From Hedera helix (lineage: Eukaryota; Streptophyta; Magnoliopsida; Apiales; Araliaceae): DNA of 64,000 nucleotides. The position numbers and the translations under genes are program-made. The notes below the pieces were generated by a model. That model saw nothing but the letters and a program-made list of their open reading frames with translations, was not told where the DNA came from and made no database searches. The first letter of the stretch is position 1. The number at the start of each line of letters is the position of its first letter. Shown here piece by piece: positions 34,245 to 47,543 of the stretch. The stretch is taken from positions 945,001 to 1,009,000 of the forward strand of contig OX359282.1 of the NCBI GenBank assembly GCA_947179155.2, in the 5' to 3' direction.

Positions 34245-35209
34245 TGTAATGCCCCGTAATTCCTCGTGCTGGCTACGACGGATCTTGTGCGTTAGTATAC
34301 AACCTTGTACTTAAATCCACAATATGTCTCAATAATATAATTGATACAACTAGTTTATTTTTAAAACTATTACAACTTTATTCATAACCTACAACCATAT
34401 TATTGTTGTTTAAAATAGAGTTATTTAAAACTTCACCATTTTTCTGTCTCAGAATCGCAATTTTTATTAAATTATAATAGATCTCAGATCAAGTATAGTA
34501 TGACCTAGTCTATTTTAAATATGTAAGTATATACAACTCATTAATCAACTTTCAATATATTTGTTGATTCAATATCTTCTCGTTACATACTTTAAGCAAC
34601 GTAGATCACATCTATTATGATATATTATACATTAATTGTGACTCCCCCAAATCTAGGCCCCACACAGCCCAAACTTGAGTCGTCAAAAGACTACAACAAA
34701 ATTATTACAACAAAGCACAATGTACAACAATACAGTGTATAATAATACACAACGAAGTCTTCACTATTATTGTCACACTATTTTACAACACGTGAAGACT
34801 ACGACAGCTATTCATCGGACTCTCACTCCATCCCCCGGCTAGACCCTGTTACGTTTTCATCTCCTGTTGAAAAATAATAGAACAAAAGAAAGGGTGAGCT
34901 CAAATAGCCAGTAAGAAATATCATGACTAAGATAATGACGAATAAATTATCATTAGTCTTCAACAATTGAGTTCTTGATAGAATACAATAGATTACAAGG
35001 TTTATATCAAAAACTGTAGTTAAATTCTTAAACAATGTTCAGATCAATAATAGCAGCGGAATGAACAATCTATTAGAAGAATAATGCAGACCATAATGTC
35101 CACTCGCTTCTATTTTTAGTAAAAATATCATCAACTTTTATCATCTGAAATACCATTAGTCATGATAATAAAAATTCACAGTTCCTGGTCATAATCATGC
35201 AAATCAACA

Positions 35210-35430
35210 GTTCATCTTTGCACTACGGGCCAAAGATATTCAATAAAGCACCAGCAGTCATGATTATACCAGATTCAACCTTTGGTCATAATCATACCAA
35301 ACAACAGTTCATCTATGCACTACGGGCCAGAGAGAACTTTCAATATAATACCAACGGTCATGATTATACCAGATTCAGCCTTTGGTCATAATCATACCAA
35401 TCAACAGTTCATCTTTGCACTACGGGCCAA
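35210..35430 (-). repeat. ~107-bp type repeats in solo LTR A
   Basis: Three copies of a unit with core TTCATCTTTGCACTACGGGC (one is TTCATCTATGC), against two in each LTR of element A (for example 2211-2360). Confidence 0.75.
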
Positions 35431-35875
35431 AGAGAACATTCACCACGTGCCATAAAAGACACCGAACAGATGTATCGCCTTTAACCTAGTATATCGCCTT
35501 TAACCTATCATCTGTTCAACAATTATATTACATCTGTGCCCCCGGCCACAGATATTCACAACAGCTTGATTCTTGATGGTTAATACAAATAACAGTGATA
35601 CAAATGATGAACAGAAAAAATAAGATAAACAATAAGTATCGGAAGTTTACTTTGTGCAGATTCAAACAATGTCCAAATTGTCAACATGATGTGGAGTGAA
35701 ATTTAAAAATGATATTCAAGATCCACAGTTCAGAATAACGGTTACAGTTCAATAGAAAGGTTCAGAAAATAGGAAGGTTCAGTTGAAATAATGAAGTTCA
35801 ACTATTATGGAACATATAATATTTTCAGGAATTATAGAAGCAATAGTTCCATAATAAGTTTCGATTTAAGAGTAT

Positions 35876-36510
35876 GAAAGAAAATGACATTCCTTACCGT
35901 AGTAAGTTTAAGAGTGTGAAAAGAATGATACCCCTTACCGTAGTAAGTTTAAAGAATAGAAGATGAAAGAATATGATATTCCTTACAAGTAAGAAAAAAA
36001 ATGACATTCTTTATCACAGTAAATTTAAGAGTTTGAAATGAATGGTATTCCTTACCGTAGTAAATTTAAGAGTGTGAAAAGAATGATATTCCTTACCGTA
36101 GTAAGTTTAAATAATAGAAGATGAAAGAATATGATATTCCTTACAAGTAAGAAAAAAAATGACATTCCTTACCACAGTAAATTTAAGAGTTTGAAATGAA
36201 TGGTATTCCTTACCGTAATAAGTTTAAGAGTATGAAAGAAAATGACATCCCTTACCGTGATAAGTTTAAGAGTGTGAAAAGAATGATATTCCTTACTGTA
36301 GTGAGAATAAAAAATGACATTCCCTATAATAAATTTAAGAGTGTGAAAAAATAATATTCCTTACTGTAGTGAGAATAAAAAATGACATTCCTTACCATAA
36401 TAAATTTAAGAGTGTGAAAAAAATAATATTCCTTACTGTAGTGATAATAAAAAATGACATTCCTTACCATAATAAATTTAAAAGTGTGAAAAAATAATAT
36501 TCCTTACCTT
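35876..36510 (-). repeat. Expanded tandem array in solo LTR A
   Basis: About a dozen units of roughly 40-60 bases with the core ATTCCTTACCGTAGTAAGTT and TTTAAGAGTGTGAAAAGAAT. Element A LTRs have only a few of these units, and carry instead a GCGGATTACCGCCTG block absent here. The array lies inside the candidate LTR intron. Confidence 0.8.
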
Positions 36511-38749
36511 AACACGTGACTGGATATTGATTTAAATGAGGTTGATCAACCTATATATTTTTAATAAAATTAGTAATTACCACATATAAATTTCAAGGTG
36601 TATGATAATTCATATATTATGAACTATCAAAATTATATATATTTAACATAATTTTTGTATTATAATATAACAACTTTAAAATAGTTTTTAAAATAATATT
36701 TCAAAATAAATCTTCTAAAGAAAGTTTTTAAAAATGAATCTTCTTAAAGAAGAGTCTTCTAAAGGAAGATTTATGAATACCGTGAAAAATAGGAATTTAT
36801 GAAATTACAACTCTTTAATAAAAGACTTACTTGAAAATTTTTTGCACTCCTTTTGGCTTTCAAACACTCAAAATAACCTTACTATTCTCAAAGAAAACTC
36901 ATAAAATTCTTATAGAAAAATTTTATGTTTTAGGTGTGATTTTTCTATTCAGCTGAACAAGCTATTTATAGGAGAAAAGAAGTTGCTATGCGCGGTAGGT
37001 GAACTGAATTTAATTTTTTTTTTTCAGCAAAGGCTGCGTAGCAGCCTTCACCAACCATTTTCCCAAAACACATTTCTCACATTTCATGTGGGCCCCACAG
37101 TGGGTCCCACATGTTTCTTACTATTCACGTCACTATTCACGTTACTATTCACGTTACTATTTCAAAAAGTAAAATTAATTAATTATTTTTTATTTTTATT
37201 TTATTTATTTATTTATTTATTCTTCATGTGGGTCCAACATATAAAATAAAATAATGCTACAACAATAATTCAACAATAATGTAATAAACACGTTACAGAT
37301 TATTATTAATTTAATAATATAAATTACAGTATATTTGCTACAGTGTCAATTATTATGTTCAATAATTTTAACTACAGTGCACCAACAATTATTGAGTCAA
37401 TGATATGAAATACAGTGTAATGACAAGTATTAAATCAATAATGCAAAATACTGTGTAGCAACAATTATTGAATTGATAACATAAAATATTATGCAGTGAC
37501 AATTATTGATGAAATGATGCGCATAGTTACGGTGTCAATTATCAGACCAATAATATGAGACACTGTGCAATACCGTGTGCTACTGTAGCGTACCGTGTGC
37601 TACTGTAGCGTACCGTGTGCTACAGAAAAATACCATAAATTACCGTATGCTACTATTCTTTTATCACCGGTATTTTAACAGTTAGCACCGTTGACTATTT
37701 TTATTAAAAAGGTTACTTCTGTCGTTTTCTATATCCGACAAATATTCCGTTGTGGGGTCCACCAATAATTAGTTATTTCGGCGCCGTCGTACGGCCCGAG
37801 TATTCCCCGACAAAACGAATATTCCCCGACAAAACGAATATTCTTCGACAAAATAAAAATTTGCACATAACGTCCTTAACTTTCAATTTCGTCAATTTAA
37901 CCACTTACTGTTTCATGAAAAAATATATATGAAGAAAAATTAAATTTTATATTTCATAAAATTCGGGGTCTTACATTAATGAATCCTTAGTGACTTGTAA
38001 TGATACAAATGTTTAGCGTATGCGAATATCATACCAACATTTCACTAATCAATTATTACCATATCGTAACACTATTTACCCCCAAAAAGGTTTATCAGAA
38101 TATATATCAATTATGAAAGTCAGCACGCATTCTTGTTCCGTGATCTGTATGTGAACCTCTGAATAACTCGCATTTATCTGAAAGTGTTTATTTTAAGCAA
38201 GAGTGAGCACGACGGCTCAGCAAGTCTAACAGTTAACACATAACACGTAGGTCACATTTAATTCATGCTTTATGCTCTATACTCTGCATTTATATAGGCA
38301 TCATGCTTATCATGTTTTGCATTTATACAATTAACCCATACTTACCATGCATGTCAATATTTCCATGTTATATAACTCATATAACACATTTTAACTCATA
38401 GTATTAATTTTATAACAGCTATTAATATTATATGACTGTACACAGTCATATTTAGAAATCAGTTAGCACATACAATAAGTGCACACATAATAATTTATGC
38501 ATATAGTAACAAGTTTGCAATAATAACACATAGTACTGAAAAACTTGTCTGATATGTGCATTGACTTACGTTACTAGTTTGAAATCTGCGTTCCATCACT
38601 AATGTTCATACAAATCAAATTATTGCCTCCGAAAGACCTAATATGCTTATCTGTCAATCAATAAAGCGCATAGGGACTCAGCTGCCATTCACAAAGGAAT
38701 TGACTCTACAACACAGAAATCCCTATTTATCAACTCATAATTTATAAGA

Positions 38750-39830
38750 CAATATTATCCTCCTTGGATAATATTTTAAAAACTTATTAGTATTATTATT
38801 CAATAATAATACATCACTAAATTACCAGTGCTACCCAAATTACTGGACAACACCTTAATTGGTTACTAATATTATTAAGCCCTTAATAATACTCATCCAA
38901 TTACTAATATTATTAATTATTTAATAATATTTCATCACTTGCTATTATCATTTACTTCTTTTATAATCTTTAACGGCTTAAACAATTAAATGTACATTGT
39001 TTAATCACCTCCTTATTCCTTTAATTTCTTCACATTATTTATTAAATAAATAATTAACTCACTTAACTTGTTTATTTATCTTCGCATAAATAATTATTTT
39101 CTTAATTCCCCCACATTATTTATTTAACATTAAATAAATAATTAACTTTACTTGTTATTTAACATTATATAACAATTATTTTATTAACCTTAATTCACTT
39201 TAATTATTATTTAATATCATAATAATTAATTAATTATCCTCATTTTCTTTTGATTATTATTTAATATAAATAATAATTAATTAATTAATCCCATTTATTA
39301 TTTAATATTAATTACATTACAAATGATCACTTTATTCACTTTACCTTCCTTTAATTATTATTTAACATCCTTTAAACAATAATTAAATAATCAATCATCC
39401 TTATTAATAAATAATTACTTTATTATCTTTATCTTCCTTTAATTATTATTTAATATCATTTAAATAATAATTAATTATCTACTTATCCTTATTCATTATT
39501 TAATATTAATTAAATAATAAATAATTACCTTATTAACTTTATCTCTCTTTAATTATTATTTAATAATAATAATTAAATAACGAATCACCATTATTTATTA
39601 TTTAATATTAAGTAAATAATAAATAATTATTTTATCAACTTCATATACTCCTTTACTTTATTTATTATTTAGCATATAAATAATAAATAATTAATTAAAT
39701 TCTATTTATTTACTTTATTTATTATTTAATATTATTTAAATAATAAATAATAACCTTTATGTATTATTTAATTAAAATTTAATAATACATAATTATTTTA
39801 TTCTTTTATCCTTATTTTTCTTAAGTCCTT
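38750..39830 (-). repeat. AT-rich palindromic array in LTR D
   Basis: Repeated TTTAATTATTATTTAATAT and ATTAAATAATAAATAATTA phrases with short spacers (CTTTATCTTCC, TTATCCTTATT). Same place in the LTR as the arrays of B1 and B2. Confidence 0.7.
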
Positions 39831-40916
39831 CGTATTTATAAAAAAAATACTTAAATGACTTATTATTTTTATAACTCTTGGATATCTTTATTATATTTCA
39901 TTCCATACATAAAATAATTTTCGTTTAATTTTCCAACTTTATTTACTATTTATAAATAGTACATTTCTGTCCAGAAATGGCAGTAATTTTTAAAAATCGA
40001 GTTTTTTATTAGAAACTTCTGAAATTTATATGGTAGCTTCCTGTCATCATAGAGTAACTCCAATAAAAATTTCATAATTTTTAGAGTTACATATTTTAAG
40101 TTATAACTGTAATTCTCTTTTAAAACGTAAATAAACGTTGGGTTATAACTCACTCATCCTGGGTCGGATGGAGCTCATTTTTGGACAGTGGTTGCTTTGT
40201 CTCATGTAAAATCATGTATAAAAGTTTCAGAATTTTTAGAACAGTATAGGTGGCCAAAACAGGCCATGCAAATTTCTGGGAAGAATATTTTCGCTTATTT
40301 TCTGACAATAGACTGTTTTACGAGAAAAATCACCACGGATAGTTCGTTTAATATTTTTCAGTCGTTCTTCTTGGAATCTCTTCTTATCTCATAGTACTAC
40401 CACCTAAATTTACGGATCATGAATACGACTTACAGAACGTGAACAGTAGGGAATGGACTGCCCAGGTTTGGATTTTTTGGCTAAAATCAATTTCATGTTT
40501 TTGTCAAACTTTCTAATATAGATGCCTATCAAAACTCATGTTAAACCCATTAAACCCTATATAAACTAGTCTAGCATGTATTTAAGCATCAAGAGCTTTG
40601 AAAATGATTTTTTACCATTAAATACATTTTTGACCATTCAATACACTCCAAACATCTACACCTCGAATATTAAAGGAAAGCTAGGGTTTGAAGCACTTTT
40701 AACCTTCATGGATGATCCACTTGCATAGCTAGAAAGATTCACCATCAAGAGGTCTCCATCTTTGATCATTGCTTCAAAATTATCCATCCATTCAATCTTA
40801 CTAGATCTAATTTTTCCTCTTTGTTTTTCCCTTTCTCTAGAGCTCTCTCTCTCTCTCTCTATCAATTCTTGAAAGTTCTAACAAATAAACCAACATTTGC
40901 TAGGCTTGGAGATGTC

Positions 40917-40930
40917 CTCTATTTATAGAA
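40917..40930 (-). promoter_or_regulatory. TATA box of LTR D
   Basis: Minus-strand TTCTATAAATAGAG, followed by a leader that contains (AG)n at about 40860-40842. Confidence 0.6.
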
Positions 40931-43521
40931 TAATGGTAAGAATACTTAGCTTCTCTAATTAACTATTCATAGTTAATTAAGAGCACTAAACCTAGAGGGA
41001 ACAAGATCCACAATTTAAAGGACTTGACTTGCATTGGGGAGGATTTTGTGGGTTTGTGTTTTCAAGGAAAATGCTTAGAACTTTGTGTCAACCTAGCTAT
41101 GTTTCTCTCTTATTTCTCCAATACATAACTCATGTTGGGTTAACTCTCTACCATTTAAACCATAAAATGGTTAACTCTCATCAATCCTTCCTTTCTCCCA
41201 CACAAGCTACAACATAGCCCCTAATCATAGTTTTATAGCCTCCGTATCTTTTACACCACTCACACACATCACCAACTAGTCACTTCCATCACATTTTTAC
41301 TCCTACCAATGCAAGCATCACTTCATCGTTAATTACACCTTAGGGTCACATCACTTCTTTTTTCTCTCAATTTCTACACTTAACCCAAGTATGGGTATAT
41401 TAACCATAGCTAGTTTATTAACACATCCCTCAAATTATTTAGCATATATATATATATATATATATATATCACATATTACTCAATGAGCATAAAGTTCTAA
41501 GCATCACACAATTAGAGGAGCACAAGGCTCAAGAACACAAATCTCCATGATTTTCATGTGACTCAAGAACACAACTCTCCATGACTTTCACATGGCTCGA
41601 GAACACGATTTTCCACCAACTAACTCATAAGCGATTAATCCTTTAACTTTCCTTATCCTTCCAAATTAATAATTTGGGTCATCAAAATAATTATCTAATA
41701 TTATTATAATATTTCAATAATTTAGATCATACCATAAAGTAATTTAAATTAATTGTATAATCTCACATTATACACAACCTTTTGTTAACTAAATAACTTG
41801 GGTTGTTTATCCAATAATTAATTAAGTTACTCACTTAAATAAATATATAATTTAGTCCATCAAGGCTATCATTCACATTAGTTAAATAATTTAACCTTAT
41901 ACAAATATAAGTAAATAAATTAATTATATTTCATGACTGTCATGATAATTCTTTATTTACTTTATAATTATCAATCTTCTCATTCACCATTTAAGGTCAA
42001 CTTTCAAGACATGTTAATTTGTAACATAGTCTTATCTTGTTTTTCATTTTTATCATTTAGTTAATTTAAATTAATTAAATTAACTACTTGATAAGTTTCA
42101 TCAAATATACTTGTATCGTGATACATAAAATATCATAGCAATAACTTCTCCATTTGAAATTTATTTACTTATTAAATTTTTCACATACCTCATTATAAAA
42201 TTTCTTACATAATCTTATTTGTCGAATATTTCATCGAGTTTTAAAGGTATCATATTACCTTACTCTTAATATACTTCCAAGTATGCATATTAATAAAATT
42301 ATAGGTTTTAAAATTTAAAAACTCTCATTTACTCACATTCAAATCTTAACACAAAGATTAAAGTAAAATGTTTACTCAATTTCTATACATTTTACTTCTT
42401 CGAATCTAGGTTTTAACTTTAACCTTTATTTTATCATCTAAAATCTTATTTAAAGGTCTTGTCAAATATCTGGGATATTATAATATATATATTCATTCAA
42501 TCACATAATTGTCCAAATTAATTAGCACTAAAATTCACTTCATTGATAAATAGTTTCTTAATTCTATTTGCTATGTGACATAATATTTACGATTATTACA
42601 ATAATGGTAATCTCACATGTTTAGTCCTTAATCATCCAACCAATTAATTAAGCAAGGGTTAAGGTTAATTAAGAAGCCAATAAGGTTCCATATTTTAGGG
42701 AAAAAGAGGATACATATAGGAGAATTTTAAGGAGCACAATGCTTCAAGCTCTGCAAAGCTCAAGATATATATATACTAGTTTGTAACCCGTGTCTTTGGC
42801 ACTATCAATGATGACATTTATCTTAAACTTTGGACAATCCTGATATTTTATTAGCTGAGTGAAAAATTCAAAAACAGTTGTGTTTTGTTATATAGAATAT
42901 ATGCCACAATTTCTAGAACTTGGACCCCTTTTTGGGCTTGAACAATTTAAATTTATGCTTAATTCCTCGAGCTTCCTTGTCTCAGTGATGCTGGGCTCAT
43001 AAATATACTTCATATACCCCATGTTGGGATATACAATATCATTTTGTCACATTACCAAATGAGACAACACTTGGACTTGTCAACTTAATTCCCTTGGTCA
43101 TATTTACATACTCACATTACTAGTAATATCTCACATATTGGACTTAGCCTAATTCTCAATCAATCATTAACTTGTCTATCTTAATTCTTTTATTAAACCT
43201 CCCATTATACCTAAGTTAATCACTTCATTACTCTTGATTTTTATCATTGTCAAGGCCAGCATTCAAACTAGTTAATTATTAACTTAAGCTTTAATTCTTT
43301 TTACTTGTAATCATCTGAAGTAATTTAATTCATCTTAACTCTCCTTTTTGTTCCATAGTTAGGTTACTTATTGAAGGACATTAATTTTTTGATTAACCAT
43401 CTCCTTTCTTCATCTTATATGCATACATATACACATCATTCAATTTACTTGCACAAGGAAATTTTCCAATTGATCCTCATTTTATTGTTAACAGTATTGC
43501 TTGATCGTCTCGGTTATTACA

Positions 43522-44539
43522 ATATCATTGAACTTAATTTTTTTATAATTAACTCATTGAAGTACATATTTTTTACTAAAATTAAAAAATCCGTCAAAAA
43601 GTGTTAAAAGTTAACTGTAAATCTATGTGGCACTATATCAGATGCTTACGTGAATTATTCAAACAACTAAAATACGATGTGACATCGATGATGTGCATTA
43701 TTTTCCCCCCGTAATAAATGTGTTACATATTAAATATAAAATTAAGTAAATCTACGAAAAATCATATAATTTTACCATACAAAATAAATTAAAATTAAAA
43801 TTTAAAATATGCAATAAAATAAAATAAAATATATTTTTGTGTGTATTACTGCAAAATAAATATATATAATTAAAAGAAAGTGAAGTAAGTTATAAAAAAA
43901 TTAACCAAATTAAGTTTTTTTTTTTCAAACTCGGAAACCCAATTAATTTTCCTTCTCCATTAGACCGATTCAACAAGCACGAACACAAACCCAAAACATT
44001 AGATTATAGTAAAGTTTTTGTATAAGCGCTGACAATTTAAATTGAATCTCTAACGAATTCGCTGACAATTTAAATTGGGTCAGATTTGAGCTTTAGATTA
44101 CAGTAAAGTTTTTGTATAAGAGGAAAAATGAAGTTGCAGGAGGATCCCTCCCTAATACCTCAAAATATACTTGAGGAGAATCACTTTGCTATTTAGAATA
44201 ATTTTGCGGTGTCAATTGACTTCATACTGACCAAGCGTAGTCCACCATTGAGGCGAAATAGGATGGGATACCTACTGACTTTATAAGGAAATCTCGTCCG
44301 AACTTTCCAACTCAAGTTACGTGCCTCTTATATATAATCTTGTCCAATTTCTTCTTATAACAATTAACAAAATTATAACAAAGTTTGATAAAATAAAAAT
44401 CATAAAACGTCGTTAAACCCAAACTAAACAATAATATAACAAAGATCATATTTCAGTAAAATTAAACTTACACGGGAGGGTATTTTAGTAATGAAACATT
44501 AGCCGAATTATGAAAACGTCTTTTTAAATTGTCATTCAA
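43522..44539. other. Unassigned AT-rich region
   Basis: No ORF with protein features. A short direct repeat (AGTAAAGTTTTTGTATAAG) occurs at about 44010 and 44103, with a doubled GCTGACAATTTAAATTG phrase between. This stretch begins the non-LTR part of the window. Confidence 0.4.
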
Positions 44540-44703
44540 TTTTAATTTGATCTTTTAGCTGACAAAATTTTTATTGATTCTAATTTTATTCAATTGACTC
44601 TTTACGTATCATTAATTATTTTCAATATTATGAATCAATTGAATTAAATTGACTATCTAAAGATTCACTTGAGACTTTTGGTACTTAAAAGACCAAATTA
44701 AAA
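44540..44703. mobile_element. Short inverted-repeat element (MITE-like)
   Basis: TTTTAATTTGATCTTTTA at 44540-44557 pairs with TAAAAGACCAAATTAAAA at 44686-44703 (one mismatch in 18). The 164-base span has no coding capacity. A flanking target duplication is not convincing, so the family is unknown. Confidence 0.5.
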
Positions 44704-44918
44704 CAACCTGGAACAAAACTTTTATAATTTCTTTTAATTTGAACCCTTTTAAATTTTGAGGAGAATATTATTTTTATATATAATTTTTGATATATTTTCA
44801 CATATTTTAATCTCACATAAACATATATGAAAAATATCAAAAACACAATGAACATTTTTTTAACTACACCCTACTTCCCTATTTCTCATGGGTGTCATTT
44901 TTACTCCGAAACTGCTCC

Positions 44919-44925
44919 TATAAAA
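44919..44925 (+). promoter_or_regulatory. Candidate promoter of the PTH pseudogene
   Basis: TATAAAA followed by a pyrimidine- and GC-richer stretch (about 44940-45060) that looks like a plant 5' UTR, with a possible donor (CTCG then GTACGG, 45059). The next exon starts after an acceptor (ACGCAG) near 46081 and carries the start ATG at 46117. A 5' UTR intron of about 1 kb is inferred. Confidence 0.4.
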
Positions 44926-47187
44926 TGAACTCTATATACCCAAACCATTCGCCTCTTTTTTCCAGTAGACATTATCTTCCAATTTCGCCCGCAGAGCTCT
45001 CGCGACCCGATGACTCCATTTCAAGGCAACCTTTCGATCGGATCTTCTTTCATCTCGGTACGGCTTACGGCAAAAAGATTCCCCATATACATACACGTAA
45101 CACACATATGTACACATATGTACGTATGTATATGTGTGTGTTGTATATTGATATATGTGTATATATATGCATCTATGTGTTATTTTTTTGTGTGGGATTG
45201 TAATTCATAGCTCAGACACCCTATATGCACAATAATGCATATCTTGAAAGTCAATTTAAAATATTCTCAAACTCAAAATTAAAATAATTCATTAAAAATT
45301 ATGAAATAACAAAGAGTAGTCATTTTTGCTATATTTATTATTGTATGCACTTAAAGGAAAATAATTTATGTTAATTTTAAGTTTAAAAATGTCTTAAATT
45401 GACTTCAAAGAGTCAATAATCGAGTTGATTGTAATAATTTTACCTGTGTCAAAAAAGTATCATGAGGGGAATTTTTCTTGAATTTTGCTGTACAATCCTT
45501 ATTAAAATTGTCTACTCGTGATTCTGGTAACTTCTTTCACGTCCAAGAGGGTAATTTCTCACTAGTAGCATCAAATTTTGTTAATTTCGCATCGCAACAG
45601 AGTCGAGGGTTACAAATCTGTTATTACTCATAATAACTTTAAATAGTAACGAAAAATGAGGCTTGGAGTAAAGCTTATAAAGAAAGGCCTTTTGTATCTC
45701 ATTCTTTTAACTGTTTCTTCTACAATAGAATTTACAAAAAAAGAAAAAGAAAAAAGAAGATAAAAAGAAAAAGAAGACTCTGTTTTGCTAGTTTTAAATT
45801 AAATTAAATTCCGTTTCTATCTTCCATAGTGCGTGCCTTAACAATTATGATATTTCCTAATTTACTGTCTTTTTGAAGTTCACAAATTCAGTTCTCTCAA
45901 ATTTTACCATGATAGATTGTATATTTGCCACTGCATATTGTTTTTTTTTCCTGGTTGTATATTATGAGTATTAGTAAAGCTTTCAATTAACACCCATCTT
46001 CAGTAAGTTAATAAAGACATTGTTATCACTGTGGAACTTTTTTCTTTCAAATAATTGGTAATTACTAATGTATACACGCAGGTGTAAATCTTGTGGAGAT
46101 GACGAGATGATTAGAGATGCTTAGCAGAATTTCAAGGCGCTGGTTGTGCACTGCTACTCCACAGCCATGGCTACAAAACAACGAGACACAATGTATGATC
46201 ACATTTATACTTTTTCTGAATACCTTTTCAATCTCAAACCCCAGTTTTTCGGTTTCTATTGTTATTATTTATTTGCGTGGTTGGAAGCAGGTAGGGTTTA
46301 AAATGATTGATGCTTTTGCTGAATCACAAGGAACTTCAAGGGACACAGTTCATTGCAAAGCTTTATCTGGGAAAGGTTGGTCGCTTTTATTTATTTTGGA
46401 TAAAAAGGTTGGCCCTCTTTATATATTTTTAGATAAAAAGGATGGTCGTCTTTATTTAACATCATCATGTGCAAGTCATTTACATGATATAAACTAAAAA
46501 ACGACGATTCATGTTTCTTTTAGTATTTTGTGGACGGTGTTTCTGTTTTCCCTGCAAAACCCCAAACTTATATTAATTTGATTGGTGAATCTGTAAGCAA
46601 TATAGAATTTCTCCTTGAGAGCTTTGAAATTATACTCTTAAAGATTTTATTTTCTTCATATTGTGATTTACATTCCGTTGATTTCTTGATTGTTTGATTA
46701 TACTTTGGCATCTCCTGCAGGCTGTACAATAACCACTATTATTCTTAAATCAAAGATGTCTGCAACGTTATTATCTTCCCCTTAAATGGTAACCTTATGA
46801 TTTTATATTATTAATTAGAAATTAGGTATTGCTTGGTTACGCAGTTTGACTATTGAGCTCTGGAATACCTCTAATAGGTCTTAGTTAGGGGTAGCTTGGA
46901 TAACAAGGGGCTAATTTAACTCTTTTTTTGAATATGAATATTACTTAAATAATAATGACTATTAATTCAGCCTGTGGTTTAGAGTGTTCAAATTATATAT
47001 TTGATGGTTATCTATGGGAAACTTTGATTAAAATATTATATCTAATGTATCCTATAAACTTGTCTATATTCTTGTAGTTATGTTTCTATTTTCTTGTTAT
47101 TTTACAAAATGTTCAAAAGGTTTGCTTTGCACCTTTATATTCAGTGTCTTGAAATGTACATATAATCATAAGACAATATGATACAGG

Positions 47188-47510
47188 CAAGGTTCTAAAA
47201 AGCGCCAGGCGGGAGGCGGGCGGCCGGGGGGGCTTAGCGCCTAGGGGGCCTAGCCGGGGCCTGAGAGAGGCCTAGGCGGGATTTTTTATTTTAAGCCAAT
47301 TTTAATATTTTATCTTACATTTATCCAAACAAAACAATAATATAAAGGAAAACAATCTATAATAAAGGTCTTTGTTTAAAGTTCAATCACATATCCATGT
47401 TATTAATGTCAAAGTTCAAACAGAAACATGCAATTGTTTAAAGTTCAAACACAAACAAATAATAAAAAATACAAACTAATAGTCATCATCTCTATATCCC
47501 TCTATATCTC

Positions 47511-47543
<33 letters not shown>

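Larger units (their letters stand above)
34637..37975 (-). repeat. Solo LTR of family A
   Basis: 3339 bases, the inverted equivalent of 6466-9696, bounded by a perfect target duplication TTAAT (34632-34636 and 37976-37980) inside LTR D. It has no internal region. TATA box, candidate donor (ACTTAC at 36825-36830) and acceptor (to 34864) are kept. It differs from the two element A LTRs mainly in its tandem repeats. Confidence 0.95.
34245..42482 (-). repeat. LTR D (probably solo), carrying nested solo LTR A
   Basis: Left edge TGTAATGCCCCG at 34245. The likely right edge on the minus strand is TATAATATCCCAGATATTTG at 42482, with TG changed to TA. ATATA flanks both ends, but in low-complexity sequence, so this target duplication is weak support. 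Without the family A insert it is about 4.9 kb. In sense order: U3, a (TA)n tract, TATA box (40930-40917), leader with a CT repeat, the conserved block (40450-39950), an AT-rich array (39830-38750) and an end region with an acceptor-like ACTTTCAG (to 38178). An alternative right edge is 43521. Confidence 0.6.
31264..43521 (-). repeat. LTR E, apparently split by LTR D
   Basis: The left piece (31264-34244) has the B-type end region, a purine-rich leader (about 33440-33290) and a TATA box, then U3. The right piece (42483-43521) is U3-like and ends on the minus strand as TGTAATAACCGAGACGATC, a typical LTR start. Together they total about 4.0 kb, the size of LTRs B1 and B2, which supports one LTR opened by an insertion at a TA repeat. 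The extreme 3' end is missing where it meets LTR B2. The right boundary and the unity of the two pieces are inference. Confidence 0.5.

Noticed and set aside
35876..36510. Regular repeats that might suggest a CRISPR array
   Set aside because: They are contiguous diverged tandem repeats without spacers, inside a plant LTR.
10552..43526. ATATC at 10552-10556 and again at 43522-43526, as if one element spanned 33 kb
   Set aside because: The LTR starts at 12342 and 43521 are unrelated (TGTAATGACCAA versus TGTAATAACCGA), and an AT-rich five-mer match is expected by chance.
44892..45203. 103-codon ORF before the PTH pseudogene as a separate gene
   Set aside because: It runs into a TATGTAC-type microsatellite and fits better as a 5' UTR with its flank.
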